From the NCBI GenBank assembly GCA_031553235.1, contig JAVBLS010000048.1:65134-129133 (forward strand): 64,000 nucleotides of DNA. Reading direction: 5' to 3'. The position numbers and the translations under genes were made by a program. Origin of the DNA: Frigididesulfovibrio sp031553235 (GTDB lineage: Bacteria > Desulfobacterota > Desulfovibrionia > Desulfovibrionales > Desulfovibrionaceae). Below, in pieces: positions 35,705-43,118 of the stretch. The notes under the pieces were generated by a model, which ran no database searches, was not told the DNA's origin, and was given only the letters and a program-made list of their open reading frames with translations. Every line of letters begins with the position of its first letter. Position 1 is the stretch's first letter.

Positions 35705-36514
35705 TTAGAACCATCCCTTTTTGACCAGAACCATGTCGCCGGCCTGGAGCAGGACGTTCTGGCTCATGTCGCCCTTTTCCAGCAGGTCGCAGCCGCGCAC
35801 GGTGATGTTTTCCGAGCCGGCCCCGCGCTTGCGCACGATGACGGTTTCGTTGCGATCGGCGAACTTGGTGTAGCCGCCGGCCAAGTGCAGGGCCTCCAGC
35901 AGGCTCATGCCTTCGTAGAAGGGCAAGGTCACGGGCTTGGCCACGGCGCCGTCCACAAAGACGAAGCGTTCCGGGCGCAGGGGGATGAAGACGCGATCGC
36001 CGGGCAGAATCTGGATGTTGCCCGTGGTGTCGCCCTTTTCGTAAACCCCGCGAAAGCCCGTAAGCACGATGACCTCGCCCCGCGAGACATAGGCCTTGTC
36101 GAGATCGGCGTTGTGGTCGGGCGAAAGCTGCGAGAGCAACTGGAGCAGGGTGGTCTTGCCGGTGAGCAGGACCACGCCCGCCTTGACCCCCGGGCCGTGG
36201 ACGATGACCAGGTCGTTGCTTGAGGAGTGCACCATGACCGTGACCATGGGCTCGTTGACCAGCTCCTTCAGCCGGCCCGCGATGCGCCCCTGCAGTTGCA
36301 CCGGGGTCAGGCCGTCGGCCTGAATGTCGCCCACTCCGGGCATGGAGATTTTCCCGTCGGAGCGCACCTTCACGTCCGTGCTCAGGGCGTCTTCGCCCCA
36401 GACCCGGATGGACAGGATATCGCCGATGCCGATGGTATATTCGACCGCCCCGGCGATTCCCGCCGAAAGGGCCACCCAGGCAAACAACACGACCGTAAAA
36501 AGTGCTTTTTTCAT
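35705..36514 (-). CDS. Wza-like polysaccharide export protein
   Basis: A 269-residue protein with a signal peptide (ALFTVVLFAWVALSAGIAGA) followed at once by the poly-export domain (VEYTIGIGDILSIRVWGED) and two SLBB-type repeats. No lipobox Cys is present, unlike Wza itself; this is common in the exosortase family. It should form the periplasm-to-outer-membrane channel together with the beta-barrel protein. ATG 36514 (MKKALF) gives the proper signal peptide; a GTG at 36529 would overlap the priming transferase gene. Confidence 0.9.
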   Translation of the reverse strand: MKKALFTVVLFAWVALSAGIAGAVEYTIGIGDILSIRVWGEDALSTDVKVRSDGKISMPGVGDIQADGLTPVQLQGRIAGRLKELVNEPMVTVMVHSSSNDLVIVHGPGVKAGVVLLTGKTTLLQLLSQLSPDHNADLDKAYVSRGEVIVLTGFRGVYEKGDTTGNIQILPGDRVFIPLRPERFVFVDGAVAKPVTLPFYEGMSLLEALHLAGGYTKFADRNETVIVRKRGAGSENITVRGCDLLEKGDMSQNVLLQAGDMVLVKKGWF

Positions 36515-36515
36515 T

Positions 36516-37838
36516 TTACCGTGCTCCACTTCCTAAGAGGACGACGCCGATTGTCCGCAGGACAATTTCCATATCCAACAGAAACGATTGATTCTTGATG
36601 TAGTAGAGGTCGTAGCGCAGCTTTTCCAGAGCGTCTTCGACGCTGGCCCCATAGGGGTAGCGCACCTGGGCCCAGCCGGTGACTCCTGGCTTGACGCAGT
36701 GGCGCTCGGAATAAAAGGGAATCTGCTTTTCCAGCTTGCGGATGAACTCCGGCCGCTCCGGTCGGGGGCCGATCAGGCTCATGTCGCCGCGCAGCACGTT
36801 GTAGAGCTGGGGCAGTTCGTCCAGACGGGTCTTGCGCAAAAAGCGGCCCAGGCGGGTGATCCGCGGGTCGTTTTGGCCGGCCCAGACCGCGCCGTTTCTT
36901 TCCGCGTCCAGGCGCATGGAGCGCAGCTTGAAAACCGTAAAGGGGCGGCCGCCCAGGCCGGTGCGGATTTGCCGGAAAAACACCGGACCGGGCGAATCCA
37001 GGCGAATGGCCAGGGCCAGGCCGGGCAGGAAGCAGGCGAACAGGCCAAGGCCCAGAGCCGCGAAAAGCAGATCGGACAGGCGCTTGATCGCCCGGCGGAT
37101 GCGCGAGAGGCAGAAGCCGGAAGAAAAGATGAACCAACTCGGGGTGATGGTCTCGATGTACAGCTTGCGGGTGACGTCTTCGTACAGGCCGGGCAGGTCC
37201 ATGACCGTGATGCCGCGCATGCGGCAACGCATGATTCCGGTCAGCGGCATGGTGCCGCGCCGCTCGCGGAAGGTGACCACAATGCGGCCGACCCCGGCCC
37301 GGCAGGCCGCCTCGGCCAGGGCGTCGGGGTCGTCGCCCCCGGCGTGGTCGGCCTCGCGGGTCTCGACCAGGCGGTAGCGGCCCCGGCTTGAGGTCACGAG
37401 TTCCTTGGCGGTTTCGGCCGCCGGGCCGCTGCCGAGCACCAGCACGCCGGTGCTCAGCCAGGCGGGGTAGCGCAGGCCGTCGGCCTCCAGCAGGGGCAGG
37501 CAGCGCAGCAGGACAAACAGAATGAGCACGGCCGGAACAAACGGCGTGTGCAGCACGAACAGCCCCGGGTAGAGCGAGAGCACGAACAGGGTGGCGGCCG
37601 TGAAGGCCAGGGCGGCTAGACCCTGCTTCAGGTGCGAGGGCGCGGTGGTCTCGTTGCGACCCAACGATTCCACCAGCACGGTTCCGCACAGGGTGACCAG
37701 GGCGGGCAGGGCGATTTCGGCAGGGCCGAAGCCCGGCGAGAAGCCGAAAACAGCGGCCGTGGGCACGAGGCAGCAGATCAGGGCCAGTGAAAACCAGATG
37801 CCGTTGCGGATGACGCTGGTGGCCAGAAATTGCGACAT
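36516..37838 (-). CDS. Priming sugar-phosphate transferase of the XrtA system
   Basis: A 440-residue protein with about four N-terminal membrane helices, a central CoA-binding-like domain (about 120-240), a fifth helix (LLFAALGLGLFACFLPGLAL) and a C-terminal bacterial sugar-transferase domain with VFKLRSM, KTRLDELPQLYNVLRGDMS and IGPRPERPEF. It should start EPS synthesis by placing hexose-1-phosphate on undecaprenyl phosphate. ATG 37838 is chosen because GGAGG lies 4 bp upstream; a longer frame to 38354 is inside prsT. Confidence 0.9.
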   Translation of the reverse strand: MSQFLATSVIRNGIWFSLALICCLVPTAAVFGFSPGFGPAEIALPALVTLCGTVLVESLGRNETTAPSHLKQGLAALAFTAATLFVLSLYPGLFVLHTPFVPAVLILFVLLRCLPLLEADGLRYPAWLSTGVLVLGSGPAAETAKELVTSSRGRYRLVETREADHAGGDDPDALAEAACRAGVGRIVVTFRERRGTMPLTGIMRCRMRGITVMDLPGLYEDVTRKLYIETITPSWFIFSSGFCLSRIRRAIKRLSDLLFAALGLGLFACFLPGLALAIRLDSPGPVFFRQIRTGLGGRPFTVFKLRSMRLDAERNGAVWAGQNDPRITRLGRFLRKTRLDELPQLYNVLRGDMSLIGPRPERPEFIRKLEKQIPFYSERHCVKPGVTGWAQVRYPYGASVEDALEKLRYDLYYIKNQSFLLDMEIVLRTIGVVLLGSGAR

Positions 37839-38008
37839 ACATCCTCCCCCTTGATCTTGCTCAAGCCTTTTCCTGACGAGGGCCCGCCCGCCTTCCGGCG
37901 GCCCTGTCCCCCAGGCGCTTCCGGAGGCGGGCGGGAGACGGCGGGGCCTGCCCGCCGCCGGGATCAATTTCATTGGGCAATTGCTCCATGGAACCATGCT
38001 TTTCCCCG
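37839..38008 (-). other. Structured spacer between prsT and the priming transferase gene
   Basis: The 170-bp gap holds a long GC-rich inverted repeat: arm 37882-37897 pairs with arm 37920-37934 (15 pairs, one bulge). A second hairpin of 7 bp (stem CGGCGGG) lies at about 37938-37957. No T-run follows, so it is not a simple rho-independent terminator. It could lower read-through or stabilise the prsT transcript end. Confidence 0.45.
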
Positions 38009-40738
38009 CTAATTCTTGACTTTTTGCAGCAGGGTCTTGGCCTCTTCGATGGCGGCGAAATTGCCCAGAGCCACGGACTTTTCCAGGGCCGCCCCGGCTT
38101 CGTCCCGGTTGCCGGCCTGCAGCAGGGCCGTGCCCAGGCGGTATTGCAGCAGGCCCGAGCCCGGGTACATGGTCACGGACCGGCGCAGAAACTCCACCGC
38201 TTCGGACGTGCGCTTGTTCACCAGCAGGGCGTGGCCCATGGTGTCCAGGATGTTCATGTTCTGCGGCCGGGCGGCAAAGGCCAGGGTGGCCGCCTGCAGG
38301 GCGCGCTCGGGCTCGCGCCCGCTTTCGATGCAGGCCACGGCCAGGTTGTTGCATACCTCGGCGTTGCCCGGGGCCAGGCGCAGGGCCTGCTCGTAGAGTT
38401 GGACGGCGTCGTCGTACTTCTTGCGCGACAGGGCGATGAAGGCCAGGCCGTTGACCGCCTCCAGGCTGTTCTCATCGGCCAGCCGGGCCGAGCGGAAGAA
38501 GGTTTCAGCCTTGTCCAGGTTCTTTTGGCGCATGTGCACCTGGGCCATGGCCACCAGCAGCGGCTGCTTGCGGGTGGCCTGGTAGGCCTTGTCGAGCACG
38601 TCCAGGGCTTCATCGATGCGGCCGAGGTGCTCCAGGGCGTCGGCGGTGCACACGGCCCCAAGGACCGAGGAGGGGTCGGCGGCCTGCAGCCGCTTGGCCT
38701 GCTCCAGGGCCTCCTGATGTTTGCCCGCGGCCGAAAGCAGACGAAATTTGCCCAGGGCCGCCTCGTTGGGGGCGACCTTTTCCTGGGCGTCGTACAGGGT
38801 CCAAGCGGCCTCAAAGTCGCCGGCGCCCAGCAGGAAGGAGGCGTAGAAGTCGCGCAGGCTCCGACCGGGTTTGGCTTCGTAAGCGTCTTGCAACAGCTTT
38901 TTGGCCGCTTCGGGCCGGCCGGCTTCCACCTCGCGCTGGACCATGATGGTGAGTACGCTCTGTTCGCCCAGGGCATAGGCCTTTTGCAGCCTGGCCGTGG
39001 CCTCGTCACGGCGGCCGGCCATGTCCAGCAGGGCCGCGCTGGTGACCAACCGCTCCAGGTTGTCCGGATGCCGTTCCAGAAAGCCCTCGCAGGCGGCCAG
39101 GGCCTTGTCGATTTTGCCGGCCTGGGTATGCAGGCGTATTTCCAGGGTCAGGGCCGACGGCAGATCCGGGTCGGCGGTTCGGGCCCGCTCCAGGACGGCC
39201 AGAGCATCGTCGGTCTTGTTTTGCGCGGCCAGGGCCGAAGCCTTCATGGTCAGGAGTTCGGCGTTGTCCGGCTGCTTTTGCAGGCCTTCCTCGGCCACGC
39301 GCATGGCCTCGTCAAAGTCGCGCCGGCCCAGGTAAAAGCTGAACAGGGCGACGCGGGCGGCGATGTTGTCGACATTTTGCTCCACAGCCTTGGCCAGACC
39401 GTCGCGGGCTTCCTGGTACTTGCCCTCGGCCAAAAGGATGGAACTGCGCCGCAGGGCGGCCTCGGACATGGCCGGGTCAAGCTCCGAGGCCTTTTCCAGC
39501 AGGGCCAGGGCCTCCTTGTTGTTGCCCATGGCCGTGAGCACGGTGCCCTGCAGGTAGTGGCCCATGGCGTTCTGCGGATAATATTCGGTCAGGCGTTTGG
39601 CCGTTTCCAGGGCGTCGTCCAGGCGCCCCTGGGCCGTCAAGATGGTGCAGGTCAGGTGCAGGGCCTGGCCGTGCCGGGGCACGACGTCCAGCACCCGGCG
39701 CAGGGCGCTCAGGGCGGATTCATAGTTGTCCAGGCGCGACAGGGCCACGCCCAGGCGGTAATACCCTTCCACCGTGGGAGCGGCGGCGACGCTTGCCTGG
39801 AAGGCCGCGGTCGCGCCTTCAAAATCGCCGGCCTCATAGGCCAGCAGGCCATCAAGCATGAGCACCTGGGCGGAATCTTTGAAGTCGGCGCGCATGGCGT
39901 CGCGCACGGCCTTGGCTTCGGCCGCGCGGCCCTGCTCCAGCAGGAGGACGGCAAGCATGTAGCGCGAGCCTTGGTCGTTGGGATTGCTCTTGGCCAAGGT
40001 CTGGCGGCATTCAATGGCCTTGGGAATGTCGCCGGCCCGGACGGCCAGTTCCGCGCGCAGCGACAGGACATCCGCGCTTTGCGGGTTGCCCGCGAGCAGA
40101 CCGTCGACAATGGCCAGGGCCTTGGCGGGATCGCGCAGGGCCAAGTGGGCTCGGGCAAGCCCCAGAGAGGCGCTTTCCCGTTTGGGTTCCAGGGCCAGGG
40201 CCTGTTCGTAGGCGGCCTGGGCGGCCTCAAAATTTTCCAGCATGGCCTGGGCCAGCCCCCGCAGCTCGCGGCTTTCTGCCGTGGGCGCCATGTTCTTTTC
40301 CGCCTTGTCCAGAAACTCCAGAACCTTTTGCGGCTCGTTCATGATCAGGGCCAGTCTGGCCAGTTCAAAGTGCAGGGCCGGGTCGTCGGGCCGCTGGCGC
40401 AGACACTTTTGGAATTCCGGATCGGCCTGCTGCGGCTTGCCGAGCTGCATGTAAGCCCGGCCGAGATCCAGGCGGGTCTCGAAATTGGTCTGGTCTTTTT
40501 CCAGGGCGTTTTTGAAGAGAATTACCGCGCCGTTGGCGTTGCCTTCGGCCATGAGTTTGCGCCCCTCGGCCCGGAAGTCGGAGCCGGAGTCGGAGGAGCA
40601 GGCCGAGCCGAGCAGCAAAAAGACGCCTGCCAGGAGGCAGGCGAGAAAAAAGCCGCAGGTGCGGACAAGAGCCCGTTGCGGACGGGCTGCGGTGTGTTTT
40701 TCAGAAACCGAGTCGTGTGAAAAGAAGCGTGCAACCAT
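38009..40738 (-). CDS. prsT: PrsT, TPR-repeat lipoprotein of the PEP-CTERM system
   Basis: A 909-residue protein close to the known PrsT length of about 900. It has a lipoprotein signal with lipobox LLGSAC (Cys47), then TPR repeats over the rest (for example ANGAVILFKNALEKDQTNFE, DYAEALRLAPGN-like units). PrsT is a hallmark of type-1 exosortase EPS loci and is thought to act as an outer-membrane scaffold. It is the first gene of the EPS cluster; start ATG 40738 has a GGGGGG box about 4-9 bp upstream. Confidence 0.93.
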   Translation of the reverse strand: MVARFFSHDSVSEKHTAARPQRALVRTCGFFLACLLAGVFLLLGSACSSDSGSDFRAEGRKLMAEGNANGAVILFKNALEKDQTNFETRLDLGRAYMQLGKPQQADPEFQKCLRQRPDDPALHFELARLALIMNEPQKVLEFLDKAEKNMAPTAESRELRGLAQAMLENFEAAQAAYEQALALEPKRESASLGLARAHLALRDPAKALAIVDGLLAGNPQSADVLSLRAELAVRAGDIPKAIECRQTLAKSNPNDQGSRYMLAVLLLEQGRAAEAKAVRDAMRADFKDSAQVLMLDGLLAYEAGDFEGATAAFQASVAAAPTVEGYYRLGVALSRLDNYESALSALRRVLDVVPRHGQALHLTCTILTAQGRLDDALETAKRLTEYYPQNAMGHYLQGTVLTAMGNNKEALALLEKASELDPAMSEAALRRSSILLAEGKYQEARDGLAKAVEQNVDNIAARVALFSFYLGRRDFDEAMRVAEEGLQKQPDNAELLTMKASALAAQNKTDDALAVLERARTADPDLPSALTLEIRLHTQAGKIDKALAACEGFLERHPDNLERLVTSAALLDMAGRRDEATARLQKAYALGEQSVLTIMVQREVEAGRPEAAKKLLQDAYEAKPGRSLRDFYASFLLGAGDFEAAWTLYDAQEKVAPNEAALGKFRLLSAAGKHQEALEQAKRLQAADPSSVLGAVCTADALEHLGRIDEALDVLDKAYQATRKQPLLVAMAQVHMRQKNLDKAETFFRSARLADENSLEAVNGLAFIALSRKKYDDAVQLYEQALRLAPGNAEVCNNLAVACIESGREPERALQAATLAFAARPQNMNILDTMGHALLVNKRTSEAVEFLRRSVTMYPGSGLLQYRLGTALLQAGNRDEAGAALEKSVALGNFAAIEEAKTLLQKVKN

Positions 40739-41107
40739 AGAGCCCCCCTGGCCTGCATGGAAGTTGACGGAGCCCTGCGGCGTGGAATGTGCGCTCCGGA
40801 AAGTATGCGCCGGAAATTATCTAAAACATGGTGACATAAGACATATGTGCAAACATTTCCGACAGTGTCCGGACCGGACGGACCGGCGGCCTCGGGGTTG
40901 TCGAAACGCTTTACACGTTGTTATAGCGAGAAGTATGCCGTTATATTATTTTTATAAATATTACACTGTATTAATGCGTATGGTCGCCATTTTGGCAGGC
41001 GGAAAAAAGTGAATCGGCCGGCTGTTTTTTCTCGGACAGCCGGGGGAGTCGATGTGTAAAAAACTCCGACGCTCTGTTAGACTTAGAAAATAGTGAGTCT
41101 ATAAAAA
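40739..41107 (-). promoter_or_regulatory. Spacer upstream of prsT, likely EPS promoter region
   Basis: This stretch of about 370 bp has no convincing gene and is AT-rich near 40920-40980 (Ts and As around 40940-40965). It should hold the promoter of the prsT-led EPS cluster. A direct/inverted CGGAC repeat lies at 40867-40885 (about 130 bp before prsT) and could be an activator site for a regulator such as PrsR. I searched by eye for a GG-N10-GC sigma-54 element and did not find a convincing one. Confidence 0.4.
41001..41043 (-). terminator. Possible terminator after the purine/ABC-remnant transcript
   Basis: On the minus strand an 8-bp stem (CCGGCTGT/ACAGCCGG, 41043-41018, 10-nt loop) is followed after 9 nt by a six-T run (41006-41001). 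The gap between stem and T-run is longer than ideal. If real, it separates the xanthine dehydrogenase transcript from the EPS cluster. Confidence 0.35.
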
Positions 41108-41815
41108 TCAGAAATGTATTATTTTATCAGACTTGAAAAACAATACAAAAATAGGCCGACCAATGTGTTTATTTTTTCGTTCTCCTGTGGCCAATCTGTC
41201 GCCAATGCACCGAATTTGTGCACAAACCGAAAGGAGCAAAGGGGGTGTCCGGGCCGGCGGGAAAGCCCAGGTATAAAAGAGGGGATTATTCCGGAATATG
41301 CCGGAAAGACAGATGAAAAGGCGTGAGAGGGAAAATCGGAGCAACTCGGCCAAAAGCTCCTCGGAAAGCGCCTGACCGCCGGTCAGGCGGCCGGTTATCC
41401 GGCCTTCGGCGCAGATCAGGATTTGTCGGCCCAGCCGGCGGGCCTGGGTCAGGCTGTGCGAAACCATGATCACCGGGCGGGTTGTGGCGATGCCCAGAAG
41501 CAGTTCCTCCACCATTTCGGCGGCGTGCACGTCCAGGGAGGCCGTGGGTTCGTCCAAAAGCAGCGCGGCCGGCTCCAGGGCCAGGGTCCGGGCCAGGCAG
41601 AGGCGTTGCTGCCGGCCGCCCGAAAGGCGCTCGGCCGGCATGTCCAGCCGGCCCTCCAGGTCTTTCCGCAGGCCAACGGCCTCTAGGGCGGCCCGGACTC
41701 TTTCGGGCGGTTCCTTTTTCGGCGCGGCCGCCACCAACCGCAGGGGCAGCGCCAGGTTGCGCCAAATGGTCAGCCTACAGCGATTCCAGGAATCGCCGGA
41801 CCAGATTCCCGGCAA
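41108..41815 (-). pseudogene. 5'-truncated ABC-transporter ATPase remnant
   Basis: The frame codes for the second half of an ABC ATPase: LSGGRQQRLCLARTLAL (signature), AALLLDEPTASLD (Walker B and D-loop) and VIMVSHSLTQARRLG (switch His). The Walker A motif and Q-loop are missing. Similarity starts at TIWRNLALPLRL, right at about 41773, where the xanthine dehydrogenase small-subunit gene stops (41775). About 145 family-like residues remain (to about 41330); the rest is read-through into AT-rich DNA. The gene lost its 5' end by deletion or rearrangement. It may once have served a molybdate or tungstate transporter, given its molybdoenzyme neighbour; this is inference. Confidence 0.75.
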
Positions 41816-43118
41816 TGGCCTTGCGGTAGGCCGGGGATTTTCTCGGGTCGAGCTCCTCGCGGATGGTTTGCACGGCCAGGGCCGTGGTTTCCGGGCCCAG
41901 GTTCCTGCCGCTCAGGGCGGCTTCGAGCCGGGGCAGGCGCACGGGCGTGGGCGACATGCTGCCCGCGCCGGCCCGGCAGGCAATGATCCGGCCGTTGTCG
42001 CGCTCGACGTACAGGGCCACGGAGACCCGCGACAGGGTCAGGGCCGCGCGCGAGCCGCGCTTGTAGAAGGCCTGGGCCGAGCCGGCCGGGGGCACGGGCA
42101 GCAGGATTTCCGCCAGGATCTCGCCGGGCTGCAGATCCGGCTTGCGGTAGCCCTTGATGAACTCGTGGGCCGGGACGATGCGTTCCCGCCCTTGGGACCG
42201 CAGGCACAGGGACGCGCCCAGGGCCAGCAGGGCCACGGGCAGGTCGGCCGCGCCCGAGGCGCTGCAGAGGTTGCCGCCGATGGAGGCCCGGTTGCGCACG
42301 GCCGGGGCGGCGCACTCGGCCGCGGCCCGGTACAGGGCCGGGAAGAGCTCGCGCACCAGGGGGCTTTCCATGAGTTCGCTGTCGGTGACGCAGGCGCCGA
42401 TGCGCAGCATCTCGTCGGCCCGGCGCTCCAGCACGCGCAGCTCGGGTAGGTTGGAGATGTCCACGACGCCTTTGGGGCGCAGCCGGCCGGCCTTCATGTC
42501 CGGGCCGATGTCCGTGCCGCCGCCGAGCAGGGTCAGGTGCGGCCGGACGGCCAGGATGTCCAGGGCCTCGTCCAGGCTCTCGGGGCAGAAAAAGTGCTCT
42601 TGTTCCTTTGGGTCGAACTCCGGGGCCAGGCGTCGGCCCCGGCCCGAGGGCGCGGGTTGGTAGCCGTCGGTCGCGGCCTTGTTCACGGCCGCGAAAATCC
42701 GGTTGTAGCCGGTGCAGCGGCAAAGGTTGCCCGAAAGGGCCGTCTTGGTCTGCCCCAAGGACGGCGCCGGCACCTGTTCCAACAGGGCTCGGGCCGCCAG
42801 GATCATCCCGGGGGTGCAAAAGCCGCAATGCACCGCGCCTTCTTCGACAAAGGCCCGCTGCAGCGGGTCCGGGTTGCTTTCACCCCCCAGGCCTTCGATG
42901 GTAAGGATCTCGGCCCCGCCGGCCTGCATGGCCGGGACCATGCAGGCGTTGACCAGCCGGCCGTTCATGATCACCGCGCAGACCCCGCATTCGCCCTCGC
43001 CGCAGCCTTCTTTGCAGCCTTTCAGCTCCAGGCCGTCGCGCAACAGATCCAGCAGCCGGGTCAGGGGCCGCGTTTCCACCGTGCGTTCGTCTCCGTTGAC
43101 CGTGAAGGTGATCTTCAT
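41775..43118 (-). CDS. Xanthine dehydrogenase, fused [2Fe-2S]/FAD subunit
   Basis: A 447-residue protein in two parts. Residues 1-160 hold two [2Fe-2S] clusters: C39, C44, C47 and C59 of CGEGECGVC, then HCGFCTPGMI and NLCRCTGYN. Residues about 165-447 are the FAD-binding domain (LTLLGGGTDIGPDMK, SIGGNLCSASGAAD). Electrons from the molybdenum subunit, encoded with a 4-bp overlap upstream, pass through these clusters to FAD and then to NAD or another acceptor. The gene ends at the truncation point of the ABC remnant. Confidence 0.88.
   Translation of the reverse strand: MKITFTVNGDERTVETRPLTRLLDLLRDGLELKGCKEGCGEGECGVCAVIMNGRLVNACMVPAMQAGGAEILTIEGLGGESNPDPLQRAFVEEGAVHCGFCTPGMILAARALLEQVPAPSLGQTKTALSGNLCRCTGYNRIFAAVNKAATDGYQPAPSGRGRRLAPEFDPKEQEHFFCPESLDEALDILAVRPHLTLLGGGTDIGPDMKAGRLRPKGVVDISNLPELRVLERRADEMLRIGACVTDSELMESPLVRELFPALYRAAAECAAPAVRNRASIGGNLCSASGAADLPVALLALGASLCLRSQGRERIVPAHEFIKGYRKPDLQPGEILAEILLPVPPAGSAQAFYKRGSRAALTLSRVSVALYVERDNGRIIACRAGAGSMSPTPVRLPRLEAALSGRNLGPETTALAVQTIREELDPRKSPAYRKAIAGNLVRRFLESL

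Noticed and set aside
36516..38354. A 612-residue priming transferase
   Set aside because: The first 172 residues lie in prsT and read as shadow sequence; ATG 37838 has a strong ribosome site and begins at the first membrane helix.
37973..40720. A 915-codon plus-strand frame opposite prsT
   Set aside because: Gln/Gly/Val-rich mirror of the TPR gene; the prsT lipobox and repeats clearly mark the minus strand as coding.
41108..41330. Functional C-terminus of the ABC ATPase
   Set aside because: After about 41330 the frame has no family similarity and crosses AT-rich DNA, so it is read-through of a broken gene.
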